From CAZKHG01 sp964552655 (lineage in GTDB: Bacteria > Bacteroidota > Bacteroidia > Bacteroidales > Tenuifilaceae): 21,647 nt of DNA. Under the pieces are notes generated by a model. The model ran no database searches. It saw nothing but the letters and a program-made list of their open reading frames with translations, and was not told the origin of the DNA. Shown piece after piece: positions 1-6,880 of the stretch; position 1 is the first letter of the stretch; every line of letters starts with the position of its first letter. Location of the stretch: NCBI GenBank assembly GCA_964552655.1, contig CAZKHG010000052.1, positions 1-21,647 on the forward strand, given 5' to 3'. The translations under genes and the position numbers were made by a program.

Positions 1-563
1 TGCTATCCCTTGTCCCCGAAGTATCATTCAGGAATTCCGAGATGCAATATGTTACCAACACCGATTGGAACGGGGTTGCCCGATATATAAACGCAACGAT
101 CAACCAAACCAGCTACGAGCTGTCGCTCAGGCTGGAGTATAGCATTAACCCGGAACTTTCCATACAGTACTATGGTCGCCCATTCTTTACAAGTGGTAAA
201 TACAAAGATTATAAGCGGATTACCAGCCCCAGGGCTGCTAAATTTGACGACAGGTTTGTAGTATTCAATAGCTCACAGCTTACCTACAATGAGGCAGACA
301 ACGAGTATGCGGTTGATGAAAACGGCGATAGTGTATCGGATTACACTTTCCCCAAAAAAGATTTCAACTATATGGATTTTCAGTCGAACATGATTGTTCG
401 CTGGGAGTACCGCCCCGGATCAACTGTATTCTTTGTATGGACCATGGGCAAAAACGATTACTACAGCTCCTATAGCAACAATATAGGAACTGATGTTGAT
501 AACCTATTTACAAGCCATCCACACAATATTTTCCTGATCAAGTTTTCGTACAGGTTTAATTAG
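1..563 (+). CDS. DUF5916-family protein, C-terminal fragment (5' end outside window)
   Basis: The reading frame is open from base 3 to the TAG at 561-563, so about 186 C-terminal residues of a longer protein are visible; the ATG at 42 is only an internal Met. The segment has alternating aromatic/polar strands like an outer-membrane beta-barrel end (YYGRPFFTSGKY, then VRWEYRPGSTVFFVWTMGK, final residue N after a YRF ending). The 'RWEYRPGST-F-VW' block near the C-terminus is characteristic of DUF5916 proteins of Bacteroidota, which usually begin with a signal peptide and a family-9-like carbohydrate-binding domain; those parts lie upstream and cannot be seen. The function of the family is not established; surface or outer-membrane localisation is inference. 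A hairpin terminator follows 17 bases after the stop, so this is the last gene of its transcript. Confidence 0.8.
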   Translation, partial: LSLVPEVSFRNSEMQYVTNTDWNGVARYINATINQTSYELSLRLEYSINPELSIQYYGRPFFTSGKYKDYKRITSPRAAKFDDRFVVFNSSQLTYNEADNEYAVDENGDSVSDYTFPKKDFNYMDFQSNMIVRWEYRPGSTVFFVWTMGKNDYYSSYSNNIGTDVDNLFTSHPHNIFLIKFSYRFN

Positions 564-580
564 AGGGTTTATTTGAGCTG

Positions 581-608
581 AAAAGGGGCAAAAGTTTGTC
601 CCTTTTTT
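581..608 (+). terminator. Rho-independent terminator after the DUF5916 gene
   Basis: An inverted repeat reads AAAAGGGGCAAA then TTTGTCCCTTTT with a two-base loop and a run of six T. It lies directly downstream of the stop codon at 563. The stem contains one G opposite T. Confidence 0.8.
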
Positions 609-668
609 GTTGGCATTAGTGTGTTTCTTAAAAGCTAATCCCTCTATTTACCTTAATAAAGATAAGAT

Positions 669-983
669 AATAAGGGGTACTTCACTAGCAGGGGGGGGCA
701 CTTCGGAAGTAGGTGGGGGTACTTCGGAAGTACTCCCCCCCACTTCAAAATAGGATCGATCCTCAAAAAAGACAGATACCCCCACTTCAAAACCGGATCG
801 ATCTTCAAAATGGATGGATTAATCCTCAAAAAGGATGGATACCCCCACTTCGAAACCGGATCGATCTTCAAAATGGATAGATCAATCCTCAAAATGGATG
901 GATACCCCCACTTCGAAACCGGATCGATCCTCAAAATGGATGGATTGATCCTCAAAATTGACGGATACCGCTACCGCGAAAAT
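669..983. repeat. 21-bp-periodic tandem array, 15 units, with 63-bp higher-order repeat
   Basis: Consecutive 21-base windows from 669 stay in register through 983. Units at 669, 690 and 711 share G-run plus (T/C)ACTTC, and 690 and 711 end CGGAAGT. From 732 three unit types appear: C (…CCCCCACTTCGAAACC), A (GGATCGATC(T/C)TCAAAA…) and B (GGATTAATCCTCAAAA… with variants). The order from 732 is C-A, then C-A-B three times, then a decayed C at 963. C-type starts are 732, 774, 837, 900 and 963, so the later spacing is exactly 63. A and B units contain short palindromes (GGATCGATCC, GGATTAATCC), and C units contain TTCGAA. There is no unique spacer between units, so it is not a CRISPR array. The function is unknown. 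Confidence 0.9.
714..741. repeat. Hairpin at the left part of the 21-bp array
   Basis: GTACTT and AAGTAC face each other around CGG (719-733). G residues on the left and a C-run on the right extend the pairing outside, with one mismatched or bulged T. It marks the switch in the array from G-rich units (left) to C-rich units (right). No T-run follows, so it is not an ordinary terminator. Confidence 0.5.
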
Positions 984-1202
984 CTAAAATCCATCAATAA
1001 AAAAAGGGGAAATCAACAATATTTATTTATTAAAAACCTATATCACAATAAATTGAATCAAACAATGGAAAAATAAGGTGTGAATTTTAGTCTATCCTTT
1101 CCATAACGATAAGGTTTAATAGCCGATTTCACAGGAAGAGAATCTAAGCTTAAGACAAGAAACATTTCATGGGTTTAATTGTTTGTATTGATTAGTGTCC
1201 GG

Positions 1203-1335
1203 TAAAAAACAAGATGAGTTTTACAAAACTTTTTTGCCCATGACGAATTTGTACTTTTCCTCTTAGAGGAAAAGGTATTGTAAAAAAGCATTTTGTCAAG
1301 AAATACAAATTTCCCCGTAGGGGATAAAGAATTTA
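1203..1335. repeat. Composite hairpin repeat, copy A
   Basis: This copy begins AAAAAACAAGATGAGTTTTA and contains a perfect 9-bp hairpin, CTTTTCCTC-TTA-GAGGAAAAG (1254-1274). A second hairpin in the opposite orientation is TCCCC-GTA-GGGGA (1312-1324), preceded by TTTTGTCAAGAAATACAAAT. A decayed version of the same unit sits at about 1227-1250 (CTTTTTTGCCCATGACGAAT). Each element recurs in the same order in copy B beyond the thioesterase gene. It resembles bacterial small palindromic repeats (REP/BIME-like) in architecture; I recognise no named family. Confidence 0.65.
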
Positions 1336-1347
1336 TATCGGGAAATA

Positions 1348-1379
1348 TTGGTTTCTAATCAAGAATTCCGGTATGTTTA
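1348..1379 (+). promoter_or_regulatory. Candidate promoter of the thioesterase gene
   Basis: TTG at 1348-1350 is followed 21 bases later by TATGTTTA at 1372-1379. This is one base away from the Bacteroidota -7 consensus TAnnTTTG. Transcription would begin just before the ATG at 1401. Confidence 0.4.
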
Positions 1380-1400
1380 CCAACTTTTTAACTTAAATCA

Positions 1401-1895
1401 ATGGCAACAAAAGCATTTCAGGACTACTACCCGGATCACCTAAGCCATTGCTATGGTTGCGGAAAGCTTAACGAACACGGGTACCAGATCAAAACCGTTT
1501 GGGATGGTGATGAAACCCTTACAACCTTTACCCCAAAACCATACCATACAGCAGTTCCGGGCTTTGTATATGGCGGACTTCTGGCCTCATTAATAGATTG
1601 TCATGCCACAGGGTCAGCTGCCGGTGCAATGTACCGGAAGGAGAACCGGGAGATGGATACCGAACCCTCGTTTAGGTTCCTTACCGGATCTTTAAATGTG
1701 AAGTATTTAAAACCAACCCCTATCGACTGTACATTACAGATAAGGGGGAGAATCAAAGAGATAGATGGTAAAAAGGTAACCATTGATGTTGATGTTTTAG
1801 CCAATGGGGTTGTAACGGTTAAAGGTGAGGTAGTGGCTGTTCAGGTTCCCGATAAGTACATTGATGAAATAATCAAGAGCGCGCAGAAGAAATGA
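1401..1895 (+). CDS. PaaI-family hotdog-fold acyl-CoA thioesterase
   Basis: The protein has 164 residues, a normal length for a single hotdog domain, and is probably cytosolic and oligomeric; it has no signal peptide or membrane segment. Members of this family hydrolyse acyl-CoA thioesters to the acid and CoA. Visible marks are the N-terminal HCYGCG (about 16-21), the loop HTAVPGFVYGGLLASLIDCHA (about 50-70), which carries the conserved Gly-Gly and the acidic residue at the start of the hotdog helix, and the strands LNVKYLKPTP and KGEVVAVQVP. The substrate cannot be read from sequence; the nearby acyl-CoA genes on the other strand make a short- or branched-chain acyl-CoA plausible, but that is inference. 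The gene stands alone between the two composite repeat copies, with a weak promoter-like motif upstream and no clear terminator. Confidence 0.8.
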   Translation: MATKAFQDYYPDHLSHCYGCGKLNEHGYQIKTVWDGDETLTTFTPKPYHTAVPGFVYGGLLASLIDCHATGSAAGAMYRKENREMDTEPSFRFLTGSLNVKYLKPTPIDCTLQIRGRIKEIDGKKVTIDVDVLANGVVTVKGEVVAVQVPDKYIDEIIKSAQKK

Positions 1896-2244
1896 TACGC
1901 AAGGTTTCAGGTTTATGAACATCAGTGACCTGAATAAAAACAAGATTAGTTTTTTACTTTAAAATGCCCTTTATCCTCTACGAGGAAATTGGTTTACAGG
2001 CACCATTTCAAGTTTTACAAAACTTTATCGCCTAAGGCGAATTTTTTATTACCCGTGTAGCGTAAGCCTATCGGAAGACAGGAATAAGATATTATAAAAC
2101 GAGAATTTTGTCAGGTAATTCAATTTGCCATTGGGAATAGCCTACCGGTAAGAAGGGTTTAGAAACTAAAATTGGACACTAGTGATTTATGAATAAAAAA
2201 ATTGTTCAAAATATTTTGCGCAAAACCACGACCCAAAAAACCTG
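1896..2244. other. Intergenic region between thioesterase and butyrate-kinase genes
   Basis: The genes converge here. A 7-bp stem with a long loop (TTCAGGT…ACCTGAA, 1906-1934) comes first, then composite repeat copy B (1936-2152), then the GGACACTA motif and an A+T-rich end. Two overlapping palindromes, CAAAATATTTTG (2207-2218) and TTTTGCGCAAAA (2214-2225), lie before a run of seven T on the minus strand. They may terminate the kinase transcript weakly. Confidence 0.5.
1936..2152. repeat. Composite hairpin repeat, copy B
   Basis: This is a diverged, longer direct copy of the repeat at 1203-1335. It begins AAAAACAAGATTAGTTTTTT and holds two hairpins, TCCTC-TAC-GAGGA (1974-1986) and TCGCC-TAA-GGCGA (2028-2040). 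The second is preceded by AGTTTTACAAAACTTTA, as in copy A. A degenerate inverse unit follows at about 2110-2140 (GAATTTTGTCAGGTAATTC then AATTTGCCATTGGGAATA). Both hairpins keep pairing although the stem bases differ. Confidence 0.6.
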
Positions 2245-3336
2245 CTAATACTCCAGAACTTTCTCATTGCCATTAATCACTGCCAGACCATGCATGGCAA
2301 GGGTCTCAATATCATCGGCACCGGGGTAAACAACAACTGGCGCAAGTTTATCCACCCTTTCCATTATTTTATTGATAAACCATTGGCTATGGGCAATTCC
2401 CCCGGTTAAAATAATAGCATCCACCTTCCCGTGAAGAACAGGAAACATTGAGCCGATGGTTTTAGCAACCTGGTAAGCCATTGCCTCAAAAATGAAAGCA
2501 GCTTTGGAATCCCCGTCCTGAACCCGTTTATCCACCTCCTCAGCACTGAAAGTGCCAAGGTGGGCATAAATTCCACCCTCAATGCTAACCTTGGTGAGCA
2601 GTTCCTGCTCGCTATATTTCCCGCTAAAGCAGAGCTTTATAAGATCGCCTGCCGGTAAACCGCCTGCCCTGATGGGTGAGAACGGGCCATCACCATCGAA
2701 TCCCATGTTTGAATCTATCACTAACCCCTGCTTGTGGGCACCAACGGTAATCCCTGTACCAAGGTGAGCAATAATCAGATTGAGCTCCTCATACTTTTTA
2801 CCAACCGATTTTGCATACTTACGGGCAACTGCTTTTTGATTTAAGGCATGGAAGATTGATTTTCGTTGCAGCTCAGGCAAACCGGTAACCCTGGCCAGGT
2901 CATCAAACTCGTCAACAACAACAGAATCGGCAATGAAAGCATGAGCATAAGGTAATTCTTTAACTAAAGCATCGGCAATCAGCCCGCCGAGATTTACAAT
3001 ATCCTTACCCATCTTACAATTGCCAAGGTCATTTAAAAGATCTTCATTTACATGATATACACCTGATTTAACTGGTTTTGTAAGACCGCCCCTGGCAATC
3101 ACAACCCGAATATCATCCAAAGGAATGTTGTTATCCTTGAGCTCTTTTAATAAGGCCTCTTTCCTGAATAAAGCCAAATCGGCACAGTTTTTAAACAGTT
3201 TCAGCTGATCGGTGTGATTAATCTTCTTCAGGAAAATCAACTTATTGTTGTTATAAACCCCAATTTTTGTAAATGGGTATCGTGGATTAATCGCAACGAT
3301 TAAATTTGATGTTGAGTAGCTAAGCTTAAAATCCAT
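2245..3336 (-). CDS. buk: Butyrate kinase family protein with altered N-terminal phosphate loop
   Basis: This acetokinase-family (ASKHA fold) protein of 363 residues matches the usual butyrate kinase length of about 355. Butyrate kinase interconverts butyryl-phosphate plus ADP with butyrate plus ATP. Family motifs visible are ARGGLTKPV (81-89), IADSVVVDEFDDLARVTG (135-152), RKSIFHALNQKAVARKYA, AHLGTGITVGAH (190-201), DGDGPFSPIRAGGLPAGDL (214-232), EAMAYQVAKTIG and DAIILTGGIAHS. The loop that normally reads NPGSTSTK reads NPRYPFTK (17-24), losing the Gly and both Ser residues, and AHLGGG is AHLGTG. I chose the ATG at 3336 over a longer TTG start (3369), because that TTG lies inside the promoter's -7 box. 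No phosphotransbutyrylase gene is in the window. Family assignment is firm; activity is uncertain. Confidence 0.85.
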   Translation of the reverse strand: MDFKLSYSTSNLIVAINPRYPFTKIGVYNNNKLIFLKKINHTDQLKLFKNCADLALFRKEALLKELKDNNIPLDDIRVVIARGGLTKPVKSGVYHVNEDLLNDLGNCKMGKDIVNLGGLIADALVKELPYAHAFIADSVVVDEFDDLARVTGLPELQRKSIFHALNQKAVARKYAKSVGKKYEELNLIIAHLGTGITVGAHKQGLVIDSNMGFDGDGPFSPIRAGGLPAGDLIKLCFSGKYSEQELLTKVSIEGGIYAHLGTFSAEEVDKRVQDGDSKAAFIFEAMAYQVAKTIGSMFPVLHGKVDAIILTGGIAHSQWFINKIMERVDKLAPVVVYPGADDIETLAMHGLAVINGNEKVLEY

Positions 3337-3366
3337 AGCGATAAGTTTTGTGTAAAAAATAATAAT

Positions 3367-3397
3367 CAAACTTACAAAATCTTTTTAAAAACAATAG
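3367..3397 (-). promoter_or_regulatory. Bacteroidota-type promoter of the butyrate kinase gene
   Basis: On the minus strand TTG precedes, by about 17 bases, a perfect TAnnTTTG box, TAAGTTTG (3367-3374). The predicted start of transcription leaves a leader of roughly 25 bases before the ATG at 3336. The kinase can thus be expressed separately from icmF upstream. Confidence 0.6.
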
Positions 3398-3456
3398 CCA
3401 GATATTTACTGTTGTTTCTTGTCGCCAGCATGCAGCCAGCAACATATACCCTTCCC

Positions 3457-6400
3457 TCACATATTCCTTCTGTACTGTCCACCCACTTCATACAAGGTTT
3501 GGGTGATCTGGCCTATTGAACAATGCTTTGTTGCCTCCAACAAGTATTCGAACGTGTTCTTGTTCTCCAAAACAGCTTTTTTCAAATCAAACAGCAATTT
3601 AGCTGCAACCTCCTTGTTGGATTTATGCAGGTTTTGAAGCATTTTCACCTGGTATGCTTTCTCCTGCTCAGTTGCACGAATAACCTCTTTGGGCAAAACG
3701 GTTGGTGACCCTTTAGAAGAAAGGAATGTATTTACTCCCATTATCGGGAGCTCACCGGTGTGTTTTAACGATTCATAGTAAAGCGATTCACTTTGAATCT
3801 TTCCGCGCTGATACATGGTTTCCATTGCCCCAAGCACTCCTCCCCTTTCAGAAATCCTTTCAAATTCAAGCAGTACAGCTTCTTCTACAAGATTTGTCAG
3901 CTCGTCAATAATAAAAGAGCCTTGTAACGGGTTCTGGTTCTTAGCCAACCCGTACTCATAGTTAATGATCATTTGGATGGCCATAGCCCGTCGTACCGAT
4001 TCCTCTGTAGGGGTTGTAATAGCCTCATCGTAAGCATTGGTATGAAGGGAGTTGCAGTTATCGTAAATTGCGGACAGGGCCTGCAATGTGGTTCGAATAT
4101 CATTGAACTCGATCTCCTGCGAGTGAAGCGATCTGCCGGAGGTTTGGATATGGTATTTCAGCTTCTGCGAATTTGCATTGGCTTTATACCTGTATTTCAT
4201 CGCTTTTGCCCAGATTATGCGGGCAACACGTCCAATTACGGTGTACTCCGGGTCAATCCCATTTGAAAAGAAAAAGGACAGATTGGGTGCAAAATCATCA
4301 ATGTGCATCCCCCGGGCAAGATAATACTCCACATAGGTAAAACCATTCGCCAGGGTAAACGCCAGCTGAGATATTGGGTTTGCGCCGGCCTCGGCAATAT
4401 GATACCCGGAAATTGAGACTGAATAAAAGTTTTTTACATTATTTTTGATAAAATATTCCTGAATATCTCCCATCATTTTAAGGGCAAAATCTGTAGAAAA
4501 AATACAGGTATTCTGGGCCTGATCCTCCTTTAGTATGTCAGCTTGTACAGTGCCCCGAACAGTAAATAAGGTTTCTGCCTTAAGCTTTTCATATACATTC
4601 CTGGGCAACACCTGATCGCCTGTTACACCTAACAGCAATAATCCCAGCCCGTCATTTGATTCAGGAAGGTTGCCCTGATACACAGGCCTGACAAACCCTT
4701 TTTTCCTGTAAATGCTATCAATCTTTGCGTTGACCTTTTTCTCGAGCCCATGAGCTTTAATATACTTCTCGCAGTTCTGATCAATGGCAGCATTCAGGAA
4801 GTAACCCACCATAATAGGTGCCGGACCATTAATAGTCATTGATACTGATGTGGAAATACTAAGCAGGTCGAAACCGGAGTACAACTTTTTGGCATCATCC
4901 AAACAGGCAACAGAAACACCCGAATTGCCTACTTTCCCGTAAATATCTGGTCGTTTTTCGGGGTCAGCTCCATAAAGTGTAACCGAATCATAAGCTGTTG
5001 AAAGACGGATCGCTTTCTGACCTGAAGATAAGTAATGAAACCTTTTATTGGTTCTTTCAGGGCCACCCTCGCCTGCAAACATTCGGGTGGGATCCTCGTT
5101 TTCGCGTTTAAATGGAAAAACTCCCGCTGCGTAAGGAAACTCACCCGGAACATTTTCCTTCAGGTTCCATTTCAGGATATCGCCCCAGGAGGTGAATGCT
5201 GGCATTGCAACCTTGGGAATCAATGTTTGGGAGAGGGTTTTTGTGTGAGTTTCAACTTTTATCATTCTCCCTCTAACCTCGTATTCATAAATTTTATCGC
5301 GATACCTTTTCTTTTTTCGTTCCCAGGATTCGAGTATTGCCAGGTTTTCCGGGGATAACTGACTTTTAATAGCTTTAAGATGTTTATCAATTAGTTTGAT
5401 TAACGCCTCGTTTGCGCTGCTCTTTATTTCGTTTAATGAAGTGGTTAAGGCTTGCAGTTTGCTCGCAGAATGGGCTTGTTCTTCAGCCCAGGTATTATAG
5501 CTACGAACCGTTTCAGCAATTTCTGCAAGATATCTGATTTTACTCCCAGGTATAATCTGATCATTATGATCGTTTGACTTTAGAGTTGATTTGGCTTTTG
5601 GAAATTTATACCCGGTTTTTCCGGATATGGTTTCCAGCAGCTGCTTGAAGAAGATATTTAACCCTTCGTTATTGTATTGCGAGGCAACGGTTCCGTAAAC
5701 AGGCATATTTTCAACATCCCTGTCGAATAATTTATGATTGCGCTGATACTGTTTTTTTACATCCCGCAACGCATCAGGCGCTCCGCGCTTATCGAACTTA
5801 TTAAGGGCAACAATATCAGCATAGTCAAGCATGGCTATCTTCTCCAGCTGCGAAGCGGCGCCGTACTCAGGAGTCATAACATAACAGTAAACATCACTGT
5901 GATCAATAATTTCGGTATCCGATTGGCCTATCCCCGATGATTCAAGGATAATCAGATCATATCCGGCAAATTTTAGAATATCAATTGCATTCTGGACATG
6001 AGCAGATAGGGCAATATTAGCCTGTCGGGTGGCCAATGATCGCATATAAATATTGGGATAGTTAATGGCATTCATCCTGATTCTGTCGCCAAGCAATGCT
6101 CCCCCGGTTTTCCTTTTGGTTGGGTCAACAGAAATGATGCCGATGGTTAAATTGGGGAAAAGGTCCCGGAACCTTCGGACTACCTCATCCACCAAAGAGG
6201 ACTTACCCGCTCCACCGGTTCCTGTTACTCCAATTACCGGAATTCTCGATTTTTCAATTGATTTATATATAATTTTGAGAAACTTTTTGGCTTTAACAGG
6301 ATAGTTTTCCACCATTGAAATCAAGGAGGCAATTTCTGCAGGGTTTTTTAACCTGATTTTACTCAAATCAATCTCTCTGTTACCTAATGGGTAATCCGAT

Positions 6401-6825
6401 TTTTTCATCAGATCGTTGATCATGCCCTGCAACCCCATATTGCGGCCATCGTCGGGAGAATAAATACCTGCAATTCCGTATTTCAGTAATTCCTCCTTCT
6501 CATCAGGAAGGATAACGCCACCTCCACCGCCAAAAATTTTGATATGGCCGCATCCTTTAGATTGAAAAAGGTCGTACATGTACTTGAAGAATTCGAGGTG
6601 TCCTCCCTGGTAAGAAGTTATAGCTACAGCCTGAGCATCCTCCTGGATTGCACAATTCACTATTTCATCAACAGAGCGGTTATGGCCCAGGTGAATTACT
6701 TCGCCCCCGGTTGATTGTATTATTCTGCGAATAATGTTGATGGTTGCATCATGACCATCGAAAAGCGATGTTGCAGTTATTATCCTGATATGATTTTTTG
6801 GTTGGTAAGGTTCGGGGTTGATCAT
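3457..6825 (-). CDS. icmF: Fused isobutyryl-CoA mutase (IcmF)
   Basis: Coenzyme-B12-dependent mutase of 1122 residues interconverting isobutyryl-CoA and butyryl-CoA, fused to its own G-protein chaperone. Domain order is that of IcmF. The B12-binding domain (about 12-145) has DGH at 23-25, His25 being the lower cobalt ligand in the family. The MeaB-like GTPase (about 190-420) has a P-loop GTGGAGKSS (202-210), ESSGIGQSD (295-303) and NKFD (342-345). A linker follows, then the catalytic barrel from about 530. Substrate specificity is readable. Phe583 (RMFAG) and Gln771 stand where methylmalonyl-CoA mutase has Tyr89 and Arg207 (Propionibacterium numbering); this pair marks isobutyryl- rather than methylmalonyl-CoA use. 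SGYHIAEAG (807-815) holds the active-site His809. The gene follows the acyl-CoA dehydrogenase by 55 bases with no promoter motif between them, so the two are probably co-transcribed. Confidence 0.93.
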   Translation of the reverse strand: MINPEPYQPKNHIRIITATSLFDGHDATINIIRRIIQSTGGEVIHLGHNRSVDEIVNCAIQEDAQAVAITSYQGGHLEFFKYMYDLFQSKGCGHIKIFGGGGGVILPDEKEELLKYGIAGIYSPDDGRNMGLQGMINDLMKKSDYPLGNREIDLSKIRLKNPAEIASLISMVENYPVKAKKFLKIIYKSIEKSRIPVIGVTGTGGAGKSSLVDEVVRRFRDLFPNLTIGIISVDPTKRKTGGALLGDRIRMNAINYPNIYMRSLATRQANIALSAHVQNAIDILKFAGYDLIILESSGIGQSDTEIIDHSDVYCYVMTPEYGAASQLEKIAMLDYADIVALNKFDKRGAPDALRDVKKQYQRNHKLFDRDVENMPVYGTVASQYNNEGLNIFFKQLLETISGKTGYKFPKAKSTLKSNDHNDQIIPGSKIRYLAEIAETVRSYNTWAEEQAHSASKLQALTTSLNEIKSSANEALIKLIDKHLKAIKSQLSPENLAILESWERKKKRYRDKIYEYEVRGRMIKVETHTKTLSQTLIPKVAMPAFTSWGDILKWNLKENVPGEFPYAAGVFPFKRENEDPTRMFAGEGGPERTNKRFHYLSSGQKAIRLSTAYDSVTLYGADPEKRPDIYGKVGNSGVSVACLDDAKKLYSGFDLLSISTSVSMTINGPAPIMVGYFLNAAIDQNCEKYIKAHGLEKKVNAKIDSIYRKKGFVRPVYQGNLPESNDGLGLLLLGVTGDQVLPRNVYEKLKAETLFTVRGTVQADILKEDQAQNTCIFSTDFALKMMGDIQEYFIKNNVKNFYSVSISGYHIAEAGANPISQLAFTLANGFTYVEYYLARGMHIDDFAPNLSFFFSNGIDPEYTVIGRVARIIWAKAMKYRYKANANSQKLKYHIQTSGRSLHSQEIEFNDIRTTLQALSAIYDNCNSLHTNAYDEAITTPTEESVRRAMAIQMIINYEYGLAKNQNPLQGSFIIDELTNLVEEAVLLEFERISERGGVLGAMETMYQRGKIQSESLYYESLKHTGELPIMGVNTFLSSKGSPTVLPKEVIRATEQEKAYQVKMLQNLHKSNKEVAAKLLFDLKKAVLENKNTFEYLLEATKHCSIGQITQTLYEVGGQYRRNM

Positions 6826-6880
6826 ACTTGATAAAAATTAAAATGAAATGCAGTTGTAGCAAAAATGGATTGAAACAGAT

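Larger units (their letters stand above)
564..1400. other. Gene-poor, repeat-rich intergenic region left of the thioesterase
   Basis: This 837-base stretch holds the terminator at 581-608, the 21-bp array at 669-983, a featureless A+T-rich part at about 984-1190, composite repeat copy A at 1203-1335, and a candidate promoter for the next gene. Two open frames cross the array (653-955 minus, 810-1076 plus). They are a by-product of a repeat whose length is a multiple of three, and I do not call them genes. Confidence 0.7.
1193..2181. mobile_element. Possible decayed mobile element bounded by TAGTGTCC / GGACACTA
   Basis: TAGTGTCC (1193-1200) and its exact reverse complement GGACACTA (2174-2181) lie just outside repeat copies A and B and enclose the thioesterase gene. 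The arrangement resembles terminal inverted repeats. However, only 8 bases match, the next bases inward differ, no target-site duplication is apparent and no transposase is present. The match could be chance. Confidence 0.25.

Noticed and set aside
653..955. 100-residue open frame on the minus strand across the 21-bp array
   Set aside because: The frame stays open only because the repeat length is a multiple of three; it consists of 7-residue repeats with no domain and no promoter, and its C-terminal part reads G/C homopolymer runs.
669..983. CRISPR array
   Set aside because: Units are contiguous with no unique spacers, the period of 21 is too short, and no cas genes are present.
810..1076. 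88-residue open frame on the plus strand across the array
   Set aside because: Same cause as the minus frame; it begins inside a repeat unit and runs out into low-complexity A-rich sequence. It is left open as a remote possibility in the array finding.
3337..3369. N-terminal extension of the butyrate kinase from a TTG codon
   Set aside because: The TTG lies within the perfect TAnnTTTG promoter box, so it would not be transcribed; the extension is not family-like.
3457..6825. Reading the mutase as methylmalonyl-CoA mutase
   Set aside because: The single-chain fusion with an internal GTPase and the Phe583/Gln771 pair replacing Tyr/Arg are diagnostic of IcmF.
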